Shown: piece after piece, positions 1 to 8,748 of the stretch | Layout: the number at the start of each line of letters is the position of its first letter | How positions within the stretch are numbered: position 1 is the stretch's first letter | DNA from: Pectinophora gossypiella | Lineage: Eukaryota > Arthropoda > Insecta > Lepidoptera > Gelechiidae | Assembly: GCF_024362695.1 (NCBI RefSeq) | Contig: NC_065414.1 | Span: 7,643,501 to 7,707,500 of the forward strand | DNA: 64,000 nt | Direction: 5' to 3' | Made by a program: the position numbers and the translations under genes | Notes under the pieces: model-generated | Databases searched by the model: none | The model's input: only the letters and a program-made list of their open reading frames with translations | Told to the model about the DNA's origin: nothing

Positions 1-41
1 CCCCCTCAGCATTCGTTACGATATCACTAACACCCTGTACA
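1..41 (-). repeat. MITE-A, right-end fragment cut by the window edge
   Basis: The bases match the terminal region of MITE-A as seen in fuller copies at 13516-13743 and 17996-18203, ending in CACCCTGTA. Only one terminus is in the window. MITE-A termini read TA-CAGGGTGTTAGTGAC, so a TA target is likely. Confidence 0.6.
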
Positions 42-457
42 ACATTTCACAATAGCTTCAATGCGGGATACGAGTTAGATCTGTCAAAGTACAGAGACCA
101 GTGTTGTAACGTTCCATTAGCATAGTGATGTATCAATCGGCATTAGGCCGATAGATTCTATTGTATCTAAACACTATGTAACAAATTCTACTAAACAGCT
201 ATTTATTGAAGATCTTTCTTTAATCAATATTTTTAAATATTAATTAATATATGCGAAAGTAACTCTATCTGCCATTAACCTTAGATGTCTAAATTGCTGG
301 ACGGATTTGGGTGAATTTTATTGTCATAAAGTGGGTCCAGAGACGGACAAGTATTTTATTGTCGATAACCGAATCGAACTGAATCAAATACAAAGGTAAA
401 ATTTATAATATGTAAGTACGCATTTCAAAGTAAAAAAATATGCTGCCCAGCTGAGCT
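42..457. other. Unannotated AT-rich stretch
   Basis: I see no open frame with coding character, no tRNA-like box and no clear copy of a repeat found elsewhere in the window. Confidence 0.4.
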
Positions 458-755
458 TCACTACATAGTATAAAACAAAGTCGCTTTTTCTGTCCCTATA
501 TCCGTTTGTACGCTTAAATCTTTAAAACTACGCAACGGATTTTGATGCCGTCTTTTTAAATAGATAGAGTGATTCAAGAGGAACGTTTATATGTATAAAT
601 AACATCCATTATATTTAGGGGTGTCCATTAAATGGTCCTATAGTCTCTACTTACCCCGGTGGGAAATAGGTGTGAGTTTATGTATGTATGTATTGAATAG
701 TGGAGAAATAATGTTGTTTTTGAGGTTTTTAATGTGATGTCAAAAGCATGTTAAA
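458..755 (+). mobile_element. Non-autonomous Helitron copy, interrupted and 3'-eroded
   Basis: It starts with TC-ACTACATAGTATAAAAC, the same 5' end as the complete copy at 37293-37554, and shares its internal sequence (AAACTACGCAACGGATTTTG and the block around AATAGTGGAGAAATA). The body is split near 632-698 by a LINE tail. The 3' CTAG end is not preserved. The Helitron class rests on the complete copy (TC start, hairpin, CTAG end, A|T insertion). Confidence 0.6.
632..698 (+). mobile_element. RTE-like LINE 3' tail inserted in a Helitron
   Basis: The fragment reads AGTCTCTACTTACCCCGGTG and ends GTGAGTTTATGTATGTATGT. The same block in the longer copy at 49648-49941 encodes the last residues of a LINE protein (..VSAYPGGK-stop) followed by a TGTA-rich tail. 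Helitron sequence resumes directly after it at GAATAGTGGAG, so the LINE tail is the younger insertion. Confidence 0.55.
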
Positions 756-947
756 TAGATGATAATGTTAAAGTATGCCGAGAACAGTATAAGACATGTA
801 CTTACATTTATTGAATATCTAGGAACTTGTGAAACTTGCTAATAACAAAAGCAAGGTGACGAACGTATTCATTAATTTGAAAATAACTTAGTATATCAGT
901 GATATATAGATACTGCATTATAACAAATAATTCATCATTATTACACC

Positions 948-1045
948 GCACTAGGACTCCTGTCCTCCGCCTCTGAATAGTACTGACAGTCACTGCTGCC
1001 TTCTGTCAGGTTCCGGGTTACAGTCCCTGTGACTTGCCCCTAATA
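948..1045 (-). repeat. Fragment of repeat family I (probable LINE 3' region)
   Basis: The reverse complement contains CAGAGGCGGAGGACAGGAGT, also present at 23320-23545. No coding frame is visible. The family's far 3' end, with a GAGCGTGGCTCTT mini-hairpin, is missing here. Confidence 0.4.
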
Positions 1046-1402
1046 ACAAATAATTAACGATTTAATATATACAGAACAGTGTCTAAAATCTTCCGGCACT
1101 TGACAGACGTACCTACTTAAGTATTCATTTGTAGGTCTAATAATTCATAAGGCCATTATGTACATATGTCGTCATTATGGTATATAATTTTATTATGGTA
1201 TAGCATTACATTAAATAATAATTTGGTTTATGATGTTGATATTTTAATTGATCAAAAAAGATAAAAAGTACAAGGAGATGACAATTAAGAAGGTTAGAAT
1301 TTCATTTCAAATTGCGTTCACCTCATTCGTTCGTCTTTAAATTGAAACATTGAGTCAACGCTAAAGCAACTCTTGACTAGAAAAACTTTGTTAAACCATC
1401 GC

Positions 1403-1450
1403 ACTCCTACTACTACACTATACACTACTACTACTACTGCTACTACTTTA
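1403..1450. repeat. Cryptic TAC/TACTAC trinucleotide repeat
   Basis: Imperfect runs of TAC with a CTATACAC interruption. This is a simple-sequence tract; no function is suggested. Confidence 0.6.
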
Positions 1451-1670
1451 CTATTCTGAAACGATAATTGAAAGATCTACGTACTTATAGAACTTTAAAA
1501 GATAACTTTTCTAAAGTCAGTTTCGGATTCAAGGGAGATACCGCTTAATACGAGTATCTAGCTTCTATTTTGGACTGTAAAAATAATAGAACTTGTTGGG
1601 TCTTCTAGGTGATGTCGTAAAAACAACAAAAGGATTGCTTTCTTTTTAACACAATAGACCATTGTATAGA

Positions 1671-2007
1671 AGCTGTGGTAGCTAGCTCAGTTGGTAGAAC
1701 GCCTGCGTTTGAGGTCGCAAGTTCGGATCCAGCATAGGCCTAAACCACTGATTGTCGAATTTGTTTTCGAATTCATGTTTGCATCATAAAAATGTTTACC
1801 ACGTGCTCGACGGTGAAGGAAAACATCGTGAGGAAACCCACATTCCCGAGAAATGCATTTTCTGAGGTATGTGACCTAACCTGTATTGGGCTGGTTTTTC
1901 CTTCGTGGGTTGAAAGGTCAGACAGGCAGTCGCTTCTGTAAAAAACCGGATCTGTCAAATCTTCAGGTTAGGTAAGCGGACCATGTGAAAATGCTAGGGA
2001 GATGATG
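1671..2007 (+). mobile_element. SINE-1, full length, tRNA-derived
   Basis: The 5' head is tRNA-like: box A TAGCTCAGTTGG, then AAGTTCGGATCC as box B. A small AGCT duplication just before box A is absent from the copy at 10274. The body contains GGTGAAGGAAAACATCGTGA and the 3' end is GGGAGATGATGA. It is flanked by a perfect 15-bp target-site duplication, AGACCATTGTATAGA, at 1656-1670 and 2008-2022, which fixes both ends. It is not a functional tRNA gene: there is no acceptor stem pairing. Transcription would be by RNA polymerase III and mobilisation by a LINE in trans (family knowledge). Confidence 0.85.
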
Positions 2008-2045
2008 AGACCATTGTATAGACGAACGACTAATCACCTGTTAGT

Positions 2046-2290
2046 ATAATGGTTCTTCTTCTATTGTGTTGGTTGTGAGGTGGATGACCAACCTCAGTAA
2101 CCTTAGGGCGGTATTAATAAACTAATCTCAGCTGAGGCTGCCCCCAAGATATTGCTTACGTCCTTGTTTTTATACAAAAACTGTCACATTGACATGATTT
2201 TGAGAGCAGTTTCGAAGCAGAGATTAGTTTATTAATACCATCTCTAGTGTTAGGGTTATTTTTGAGCCGCCCAGGGATCATACCATCAAG
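2046..2290 (-). mobile_element. SINE-2 3' part, interrupted by MITE-G
   Basis: In reverse complement the pieces on either side of 2110-2239 carry the SINE-2 3' block (GGCGGCTCAA.., then ..GGTTGGT..CCACCT.., ..ACACAATAGAAGAAG), as in the copy at 41105-41445. The tRNA-like head is absent, so the copy is 5'-truncated or eroded. Confidence 0.55.
2110..2239. mobile_element. MITE-G, 130 bp, about 20-bp perfect terminal inverted repeats
   Basis: The left end reads GGTATTAATAAACTAATCTC and the right end is its exact reverse complement. The element sits inside a SINE-2 copy. The interior has no open frame. I could not define the target-site duplication because the SINE around the junction is diverged, so the DNA transposon superfamily is unassigned. 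It is the only copy I saw in the window. Confidence 0.75.
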
Positions 2291-2755
2291 GCATTTTAGG
2301 ACTATCAAGAGTGGCTGTAGGTTGTCACTTTCTTTCTATGTCGGCTCTGTCTACTAAACACATTAGTCATTACAATACCAATTGTGATAGCAAGTGGTCT
2401 TTTGGTAATTTGTTTACAGGCTCACCTCGATAGAATTACGGGCGTAAAGTTATACTAGACACGCCCCTGCTTAGAGTGGACTTAGACTCGATTGGAAAGT
2501 TGTCTCGTGTGAGTTTTATTTCAGTCTACAGCGTAACGGAAAACTTCTTCCCTTCTAATTCGATTACGTTGGCGCCGTAAATTCGTTTTGTAAGATGAAT
2601 GCGATTTTAATTAGAGTAAGTATTTCCTTTCAACACGGTGTTTTGATTGAATGTTAAAATGTTGTTATTACTACTGGTGGCATTTACAAGCTAATATAAA
2701 CAAACAACCTATTTCAATTATTATCATTATTAGGTAGATACGGTGTACGTGTCTA

Positions 2756-2915
2756 CAGTCATGAGCAATATAATGTACCCACTTTAGGACTCTGTCGCAC
2801 TAACATATTTGACATTTAGTGAGACTTACATTTCAATTTGCCAAAAAAGTTAATGTGATATGGTACCAAAGTGTACAATAGGTACCAAAGTGTACAATAT
2901 TAATGCTCGTGACCG
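2756..2915. mobile_element. MITE-C, TA-flanked Tc1/mariner-like, 160 bp
   Basis: The ends are TA|CAGTCATGAGCAATA and TAATGCTCGTGACCG|TA, imperfect inverted repeats with TA on both sides. Copies with the same ends lie at 40209-40417 and 63754-63895. In this copy GGTACCAAAGTGTACAATA is tandemly duplicated (2862-2900). TA flanks and CAG-type ends fit the Tc1/mariner superfamily (inference). Confidence 0.75.
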
Positions 2916-3269
2916 TACTTACTACCGTATCTACCTAATGTTCTAAAACATTTTAGCAAAATTTTGATCGCCCTAGAACCACGAACTCATATTTATTATT
3001 AAACATAAAATGAGTGTTAATTAATAAACCTAATCAACGTTTGAAACTCCATTCACCCTAATTAATTTGTTTTAGGTTTCCTTAGAAAAGTGTGAGAAGT
3101 TAAAGTACAATTTTACTTTGAAATTAATAAGAATTCGTTCTTTCTTAATTAATTTGTAACTGTTCGTATTTCTTTTCAATCAAGGAAGAGTAGTGAATTA
3201 TAAAGCAAGTGTAGCTTGTGCTACATTTTGTTTGAGAGGTAGCTGGTACTACAATATGGCTGGTGAGGT

Positions 3270-3335
3270 GAAGTTACAGTGACAGTAACAGTGAGAGTGA
3301 CATTGACAGTGTCAGTGACAATGACAGTCACGTCC
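3270..3335 (+). repeat. Cryptic GACAGT/GACAAT simple repeat
   Basis: Degenerate hexanucleotide runs (CAGTGACAGTAACAGTGAGA and so on). Simple-sequence tract. Confidence 0.6.
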
Positions 3336-3444
3336 CAGAAAGTTATGAGATCACTAATGTGCCGTTCCCGGGAATTATTTCAAAGATTTTCAATGTTCCT
3401 GATGTAAAAACTCTTCATCAGTAGCTATTTTTTTTTCAAATTGT

Positions 3445-3640
3445 TCTTTTTTTATTTATTTATCTGTACACAATAAAACAGACACAAGGAACATACAAAG
3501 AAAACAGATAGTACAGGTAAGCTTATCTCTAAACAAAGAGATTTCTTCCAGCTGACCTACGTGACGAAAGAGATATTCAACGTTTAATATTATAAAGATA
3601 GACATACATACGCGTACAAATTATTTAGCAATTCTTGTAC
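3445..3640 (-). mobile_element. LINE tail family J
   Basis: In reverse complement the block runs to TGTTTTATTGTGTAC and then an (AAAT)n-like tail, as in the plus-strand copy at 59038-59150 and minus-strand copies at 23930-24000 and 47783-47990. It contains CTCTTTGTTTAGAGATAAGC. No coding frame remains, so each is a 5'-truncated 3' UTR. Confidence 0.6.
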
Positions 3641-4652
3641 ACTGATCCTATCCTTAAGACTATAAGGTCTTTACATAACTTTTGCGTCGTTTTACGGGGA
3701 CGGTACATCACTATATGCGATAGATGGACAAAAATTGTGACAGAGCGGTCACTTTTTGCAGTAGCAGAGGCAAGAAGAAAACGTGTATGCATTTGAGACA
3801 GAATGGAAAGAGATAGATACGGACTGGGAGATGTTAAAACTGAAATAGGAGATCTTTAAAGCCATATGTCACAAGGGCATCTCATGTGAGATAGAGCGCT
3901 TGGCCATCTATAAAGAGTAGGCGAAATCCTCAAATAATAAGAATAGAGTGTCCTACTATTTATTCATTTACATACCAAAAGAAGAAACACCAACCAATTT
4001 ATATCACTACAAATCGCTTGGTAAGTTGATGAACAAAGTTATCTTAGAAAAAAATAAAATCTGGCTTTAAATAAAATACTCAATTAAACCAGCGAAGTTT
4101 TATAGCTTCGAATCAATTTACAGATAAACAAACTTTTGATAAAATAATTATAATGGATTCAAAAGAATCTCCCTGCAGATTGAATCCAATTACGAATTTC
4201 CTGTTATCAGTATTAAGTAATCCCACTTTTCGACTTTGAAGTAAGATGATGCGAAAGATGAGATTAATTTTAAATTATTTTTAGCTCATTTTGACGTAGA
4301 ATCAAAGAAGATTTCGGACTGTGATCATTGACTGCCACCCCGATCAGTAAATAGCGTAATATTCAGAAACTCTGTCTTCCGTATACGCGGTTACTGAAAA
4401 CAGCTAAAAAGTATTTACTCAATTGCATTTAAACGAGAACAAATACAACGGGAACATATAATTTCGTCTGTTTGTTTCGTAATATTTAATTTTAAATCAT
4501 TAAAGTACCTCGGAACTTTTTGATAACGTTGAAATTAAAAAAAAAATGGCCGCGTGTCTACATTTTTAAAAAATGAGAAACTTTTTGACACGTGTAGAGT
4601 TTTTTAAAAGTTCACTGATTCTGTATTTGAACACGGTCTGAAAAAAAATATC
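3641..4652. other. Unannotated stretch
   Basis: AT-rich; no coding frame over about 60 codons, no repeat shared with the rest of the window, no RNA gene seen. Confidence 0.4.
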
Positions 4653-4665
4653 ATTCTGTTGCTTA

Positions 4666-4856
4666 TACATTGTTTTAAGTTTACGCGGTTATTATCATAA
4701 TTAAAGCACATAATAACGGGTTCTTACCGCGTTTCACCCGATATTTCGATATTTTATTTTGTCATCCCGTGATCATGGCACTTGCAACAGTGTCGAAATA
4801 TCGGGAGTCTCATATCCCCATTTAAACGCGGTAAGAACCCGTTATTATGTGCTTTA
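4666..4856 (-). mobile_element. Retroposon B copy 1, inverted-repeat body with 13-bp TSD
   Basis: In reverse complement it begins AATTAAAGCACATAATAACG, runs through an internal inverted repeat (GTTCTTACCGCG and its complement) and ends in the one-sided tail GCGTAAACTTAAAACAATGTA. ATTCTGTTGCTTA flanks it at 4653-4665 and 4857-4869, a 13-bp perfect duplication. One arm has been altered near the middle (..GCGTTTCACCCGATATTTCG). Copies 2-4 are at 11373, 35154 and 59991. See the finding on this family. Confidence 0.8.
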
Positions 4857-5033
4857 ATTCTGTTGCTTAGTTTAAGTGGATATTTTATATACTTAAATCT
4901 TGTATGATTAGATAGGACACATCATATGTCTCTTTCACACTAATGGTATACGGCTTAGTATGAAAGATGCGCGAGATATGGCACTCTAATCATGCTACGT
5001 TTTGGGGGGTATAGATATGCGAGTATGACTGAG

Positions 5034-5108
5034 TCATCCCGTGAAATATCGGAAGTCTTATATCCCCATTTAAACGCGGTAAGAACCCGTTATTAAGTGC
5101 TTTAATTA
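5034..5108 (-). repeat. Retroposon B fragment
   Basis: It contains only the half running from CATCCCGTGA to GTGCTTTAATTA. The single-sided tail and the second arm are missing. Confidence 0.65.
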
Positions 5109-5170
5109 TTGATTGATAAGCCTAACCATTAATATAATACACCTAAAAATTTAAATATTGTATTATTATA

Positions 5171-5634
5171 CAGTGTAACGTAGCAACAAAAACTTTAAGG
5201 GATGATTCTAACCATGATTCTGACTTGATATCAAGTAAGTGTAACTTTCCGTCGCAAAAGAAACACTGAAAATAATTAAAAAAAAACACTAAAATTTACA
5301 AGAACTTTGCGATTGGATTTTCCGACCGATTTACAAGAACTTTCCACTTGGCATCAACTCAAAACAAGGTCTGAATCATCCTCCTCTGTACGTACTTGTA
5401 CGGGATGTAAGTGACATTACCTATAACGAATATTGAAGGGGATGATGCAGATGCATTATTCTGAGTTAATATCGAGAATAATTTTCAATCGCAAAAGTAT
5501 ATAATTTAAAATAATTTTAAAAACACAAAAAATGTTATAAATTTTGCGTCGGAAATTTCCACTTAATTTGACTCAGAACCATGAGTTAATTAATCATCCC
5601 CCTCAGTATTTGTTACAATTTCACTAACACCCTG
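5171..5634. mobile_element. MITE-A, two copies in tandem
   Basis: The block is bounded by TA-CAGTGTAACGTAG.. and ..ACTAACACCCTG-TA. In the middle (about 5385-5430) a right end runs into a new left end, so two diverged copies lie head to tail. Both contain the diagnostic inner motif (ATTCTGA..TTAATATC and its complement). No open frame. It abuts the LINE tail that starts at 5641. Confidence 0.6.
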
Positions 5635-5640
5635 TATACT

Positions 5641-8410
5641 ATAATACATTTATTAATTTATTAATTTATTTATTAATTTATTTATTACATATTCACACAC
5701 ATTATCATAACAGGCCAGGCCCAATTCGATAATGCTTAATACAATACAATCCAATTACAACTAAACATAAATCAATAGATAACAAAAATAATAATCAAAT
5801 ACATCATTAATAATTCCCATACATAAAAACAAAAAATTAGAACATTATTAAATTATTATTTCAAAAATTAACAATTAGTCAAATTTACAATCAATTGATA
5901 TTTTAAATTAGTCAATGAATTCCTAGTTCCTAGATCTTAAATTCCATTTACCTACTTAAGTACTCTAAAGTGACAACCGTAAATCTCGACAGAGTACAAA
6001 CAAATACATCCAATTCCATGGACACTGCGTTAATTATATGGAGGGCAGTGGTGAGAGGCGCATAGCGTAGCACGTTAGTTCTCGCCGTCGGAACCACAAA
6101 CACCTCATTTCGTGGCCCCCTACGCAGTCTTGTGTTAGGTACTTTGAGGCCTATACCTTCCAATATTTGCGGATTCGTCAGAAATCCCCTAAACACCTTG
6201 AATATATATATAGCGAGAGCCAACTTTCTTCTAACTTCTAACTTATTATACCCCACCATTCCCATAACAAAAAGGGTAGGATACATAAGGGGATAAAACG
6301 GATATACCCCGTAATTTTTATAATAAAGATAGCGCAAGAATTTATTTTGTATCTTTTCAAGCATGCCTATGTACTTAGCCTGATTGGGGTCCCACACGAT
6401 AGAGCAGCTCTCTAGCCGGCTTCTTACCAGTGCATTATACAGTGTAGTTATGGTTCCAACCCCCTGAAATTCTCTACTTTGTCTGAGTACAAAACCCAGA
6501 TTTCGGAAAGCCTTTTTACAAATATCCACAATGTGAGCTTTGAACGTCAGATCACTTGAAACACGTAATCCCAAATCACGAACTGAGTGCACCCTTGCCA
6601 AACTGTCGCCGTTAATACTATATTGGTAGTCTATAGGTCCTTGTGCTCTAGTAATCGACATGACACTACATTTAGCTATATTAAAAACTAATTTGTTTTT
6701 AAGGCCCCATTCGGCTACCCTGTCAATGTCATTTTGCAGGAGCTTACAACACGAAACCTCATTTACCTGCAAGTATAACTTTAAGTCATCCGCAAATAGT
6801 AGGCAGCCTGCATCCCGTATTACGCTTGGTAAGTCATTTATCATAATAAGGAACTGCAAGGGCCCCAAGTTACTACCCTGACTTACACCGGATCGTATTT
6901 CATATGTATCTGACTCATACCCTCCGTACTCCACATATTGTTTCCTCTTTGTTAAATAACTCACAAAGAATTTAAGTAGAGCAGGTGTGCAACCAATTTC
7001 AGCCAATTTCAACAATAATACATCGTGGTTCACTAAATCAAATGCTTTTTTGTAATCAAAGTAAGCAACATCTACTTGTCCCCCAACTCTACAGTCAATA
7101 GCGTTAGTGGCGTATTTCATGAAGACCAAGAGATTAGACTGGGTCCCTCTACCCGGCCGAAAGCCATGCTGGGAATCCGACAGTAGCACCTGTATCTGAG
7201 CGTAAATATTATTATATAGGATGGATTCGAAAACTTTAGCAAAAGTTGACAATACGGCTATAGGCCGATGTTCAGACACATCAGAGTCTCCACCACTCTT
7301 CGGCACGGGAACTACTCTAGTGGTTTTCCATGGCTCGGGGTATGTACCCGTTGCTATAATTAAATTAAATAAGTGTAGGAGAGGCCGATCCAATACCGCT
7401 GCGCAGTCCTTCGCTACAAACGTTGGTATTCCATCAGGTCCCCTTGAACTCTTAGCCTTAAGTCTGCGCAGTGCCACCTGTACATCACTCAGTGATAACT
7501 GGCTGATATGTACTCTGTAAGCCGATGGCTTAGCAGCTGCCGCAGCTGCCTCAGGATCGAGCAGAGGACTCTCCCGCTCGTACACTGACTCAAAGTTTTC
7601 AGCAAAAGCATGCGCGCACTCATGGTTATCTAGCACCACTCCATTTCTGGTGATACGTGGTGTGTTCCTTATTTGTCGTTTGTTGTTCACATAAGCCCAG
7701 AATGCTTTGGGGTCATCCTTGATCCTCTGTTGCAATTGATCTATAAAAATTCTATACGCACTTCCGATTTTACTTTTAACTGATTGCCTGTAAAAAGAGA
7801 ACATTCTATATTCGTATGTACCCTTACTACTTGCTCTCTTATACGCTTTGTGCCACCGTGCCTTAGTCTGAATATCAGTAATGATATCCGAGCCAAACCA
7901 CGGCGGGTAAACAAACCTATTTGTAGAGTTACGATTTTGCTTTTTCCTAGGAGTACACCTATCAATTAATTCATTTAAAACTGAATAGAAATAATTGGTT
8001 GCATCATTTACATTATTCATTTCGTATAATAAACTCCAATCACATAGTATCATAAGGTTGTATAACGCCATAAAATTACATTTATAAAAATTCCATCGTA
8101 TAAAATTATTATGCGATTTGTTGGTACTATTTCTAGGTGTACGCTTTTTAATCGGAGGTGTATCACCTTTAATGAGGGTCAGACATATGCGTAGGGGTGG
8201 ATGCTGGGGATCCGGCGACACTAGCGGATCGCATTCCAAAATTGCCGATACATTGTGTGTTGTCAAATTTGAGATAACTATATCCAAAGTTCTATCATTA
8301 CAGTTTTTAATTTGATTGTATTCCCGAAACCCACCGGTTGACATAAAACATTCATAATAACACTGGATATCAATAGAAGCAGAGTAAAGATTAAGATCAC
8401 CCAATACCAC
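5641..8410 (-). mobile_element. 5'-truncated non-LTR retrotransposon (LINE)
   Basis: The element carries an ORF2-type reverse transcriptase (5948-8410) followed by about 300 bp of AT-rich 3' UTR and a 3' terminus of short TAAATAA-like repeats (5645-5690 on the plus strand). There is no ORF1 and only the last part of the endonuclease domain. No clear target-site duplication is visible, so the true 5' end may extend, decayed, to about 8550. Confidence 0.85.
5948..8410 (-). CDS. Non-LTR reverse transcriptase (ORF2 remnant, 820 codons)
   Basis: The protein would copy its RNA into DNA at a nicked target (target-primed reverse transcription). Residues 4-7 are GDLN, a conserved motif of the apurinic-type endonuclease; the usual SDH motif seems altered to PQHPPL near 69-73. 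Reverse transcriptase motifs follow in order: PDGIP (325-329), HRPI (381-384), GFRPGRGT (416-423), YFDYKKAFD with a catalytic Asp at 452, SGVSQGSNLGP (507-517) and FADD with Asp 541/542. The C-terminal part (about 680-820) has the usual IQNKFLR segment. The catalytic residues are intact, yet the frame is broken upstream: the first codon is GTG, directly preceded by TAA, and the first two-thirds of the endonuclease are missing. Clade: CR1/jockey-like by the FADDLKLY box; not certain. It is inert as it stands. Confidence 0.9.
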   Translation of the reverse strand: MVLGDLNLYSASIDIQCYYECFMSTGGFREYNQIKNCNDRTLDIVISNLTTHNVSAILECDPLVSPDPQHPPLRICLTLIKGDTPPIKKRTPRNSTNKSHNNFIRWNFYKCNFMALYNLMILCDWSLLYEMNNVNDATNYFYSVLNELIDRCTPRKKQNRNSTNRFVYPPWFGSDIITDIQTKARWHKAYKRASSKGTYEYRMFSFYRQSVKSKIGSAYRIFIDQLQQRIKDDPKAFWAYVNNKRQIRNTPRITRNGVVLDNHECAHAFAENFESVYERESPLLDPEAAAAAAKPSAYRVHISQLSLSDVQVALRRLKAKSSRGPDGIPTFVAKDCAAVLDRPLLHLFNLIIATGTYPEPWKTTRVVPVPKSGGDSDVSEHRPIAVLSTFAKVFESILYNNIYAQIQVLLSDSQHGFRPGRGTQSNLLVFMKYATNAIDCRVGGQVDVAYFDYKKAFDLVNHDVLLLKLAEIGCTPALLKFFVSYLTKRKQYVEYGGYESDTYEIRSGVSQGSNLGPLQFLIMINDLPSVIRDAGCLLFADDLKLYLQVNEVSCCKLLQNDIDRVAEWGLKNKLVFNIAKCSVMSITRAQGPIDYQYSINGDSLARVHSVRDLGLRVSSDLTFKAHIVDICKKAFRNLGFVLRQSREFQGVGTITTLYNALVRSRLESCSIVWDPNQAKYIGMLEKIQNKFLRYLYYKNYGVYPFYPLMYPTLFVMGMVGYNKLEVRRKLALAIYIFKVFRGFLTNPQILEGIGLKVPNTRLRRGPRNEVFVVPTARTNVLRYAPLTTALHIINAVSMELDVFVCTLSRFTVVTLEYLSR

Positions 8411-8619
8411 TTATTATGAATGGTCAGCTGAAATATGAAAGCTATTCTTGGGTTCAAAGTAAGGTTCGCTTTGAAAATGATATCAATACGGATACTTACA
8501 GAAAGGATATACAAAATCCCAGGTGTAGTTAGGATAACAACTTCTTTTCAGAAGATTTCAACCTTTTTTATGAAGGATAGTACTGAAAGTTTACGTATCT
8601 ATGTGCAGTATAAGGATTG

Positions 8620-8748
8620 AAAAAATGAATATTACAATTTGACTTTTGCGCGTAAGTGCGCAATGTCAAGAAATGTCCAATAGCAATATTGTTTTTTTAG
8701 ATGAATTGCTTCGATGTGACCTTTTTAAGCACCCTGCTTCCCAAAAAT
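8620..8748. mobile_element. MITE-D copy, hairpin-type, one arm eroded
   Basis: The right arm carries the diagnostic AGCAATATTG..TAGATGAATTGCTTCGATGTG and ACCTTTTTAAG, matching copies at 52891-53050 and 53449-53594. The left arm survives only as AATATTACAATTTGACTTTTG. It lies just upstream of the LINE. Confidence 0.6.

Noticed and set aside
1676..1745. tRNA gene
   Set aside because: Box A and B are present, but there is no paired acceptor stem, and the sequence continues as a SINE bounded by a 15-bp target duplication. The same holds for 10274, 21872, 37972 and 41105.
5645..5690. Independent microsatellite (TAAATAA)n
   Set aside because: Its position directly after the LINE 3' UTR makes it the element's 3' terminus.
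6660..7520. Plus-strand frames of 73 and 99 codons
   Set aside because: They lie antisense within the LINE reverse transcriptase frame and have no independent motif.
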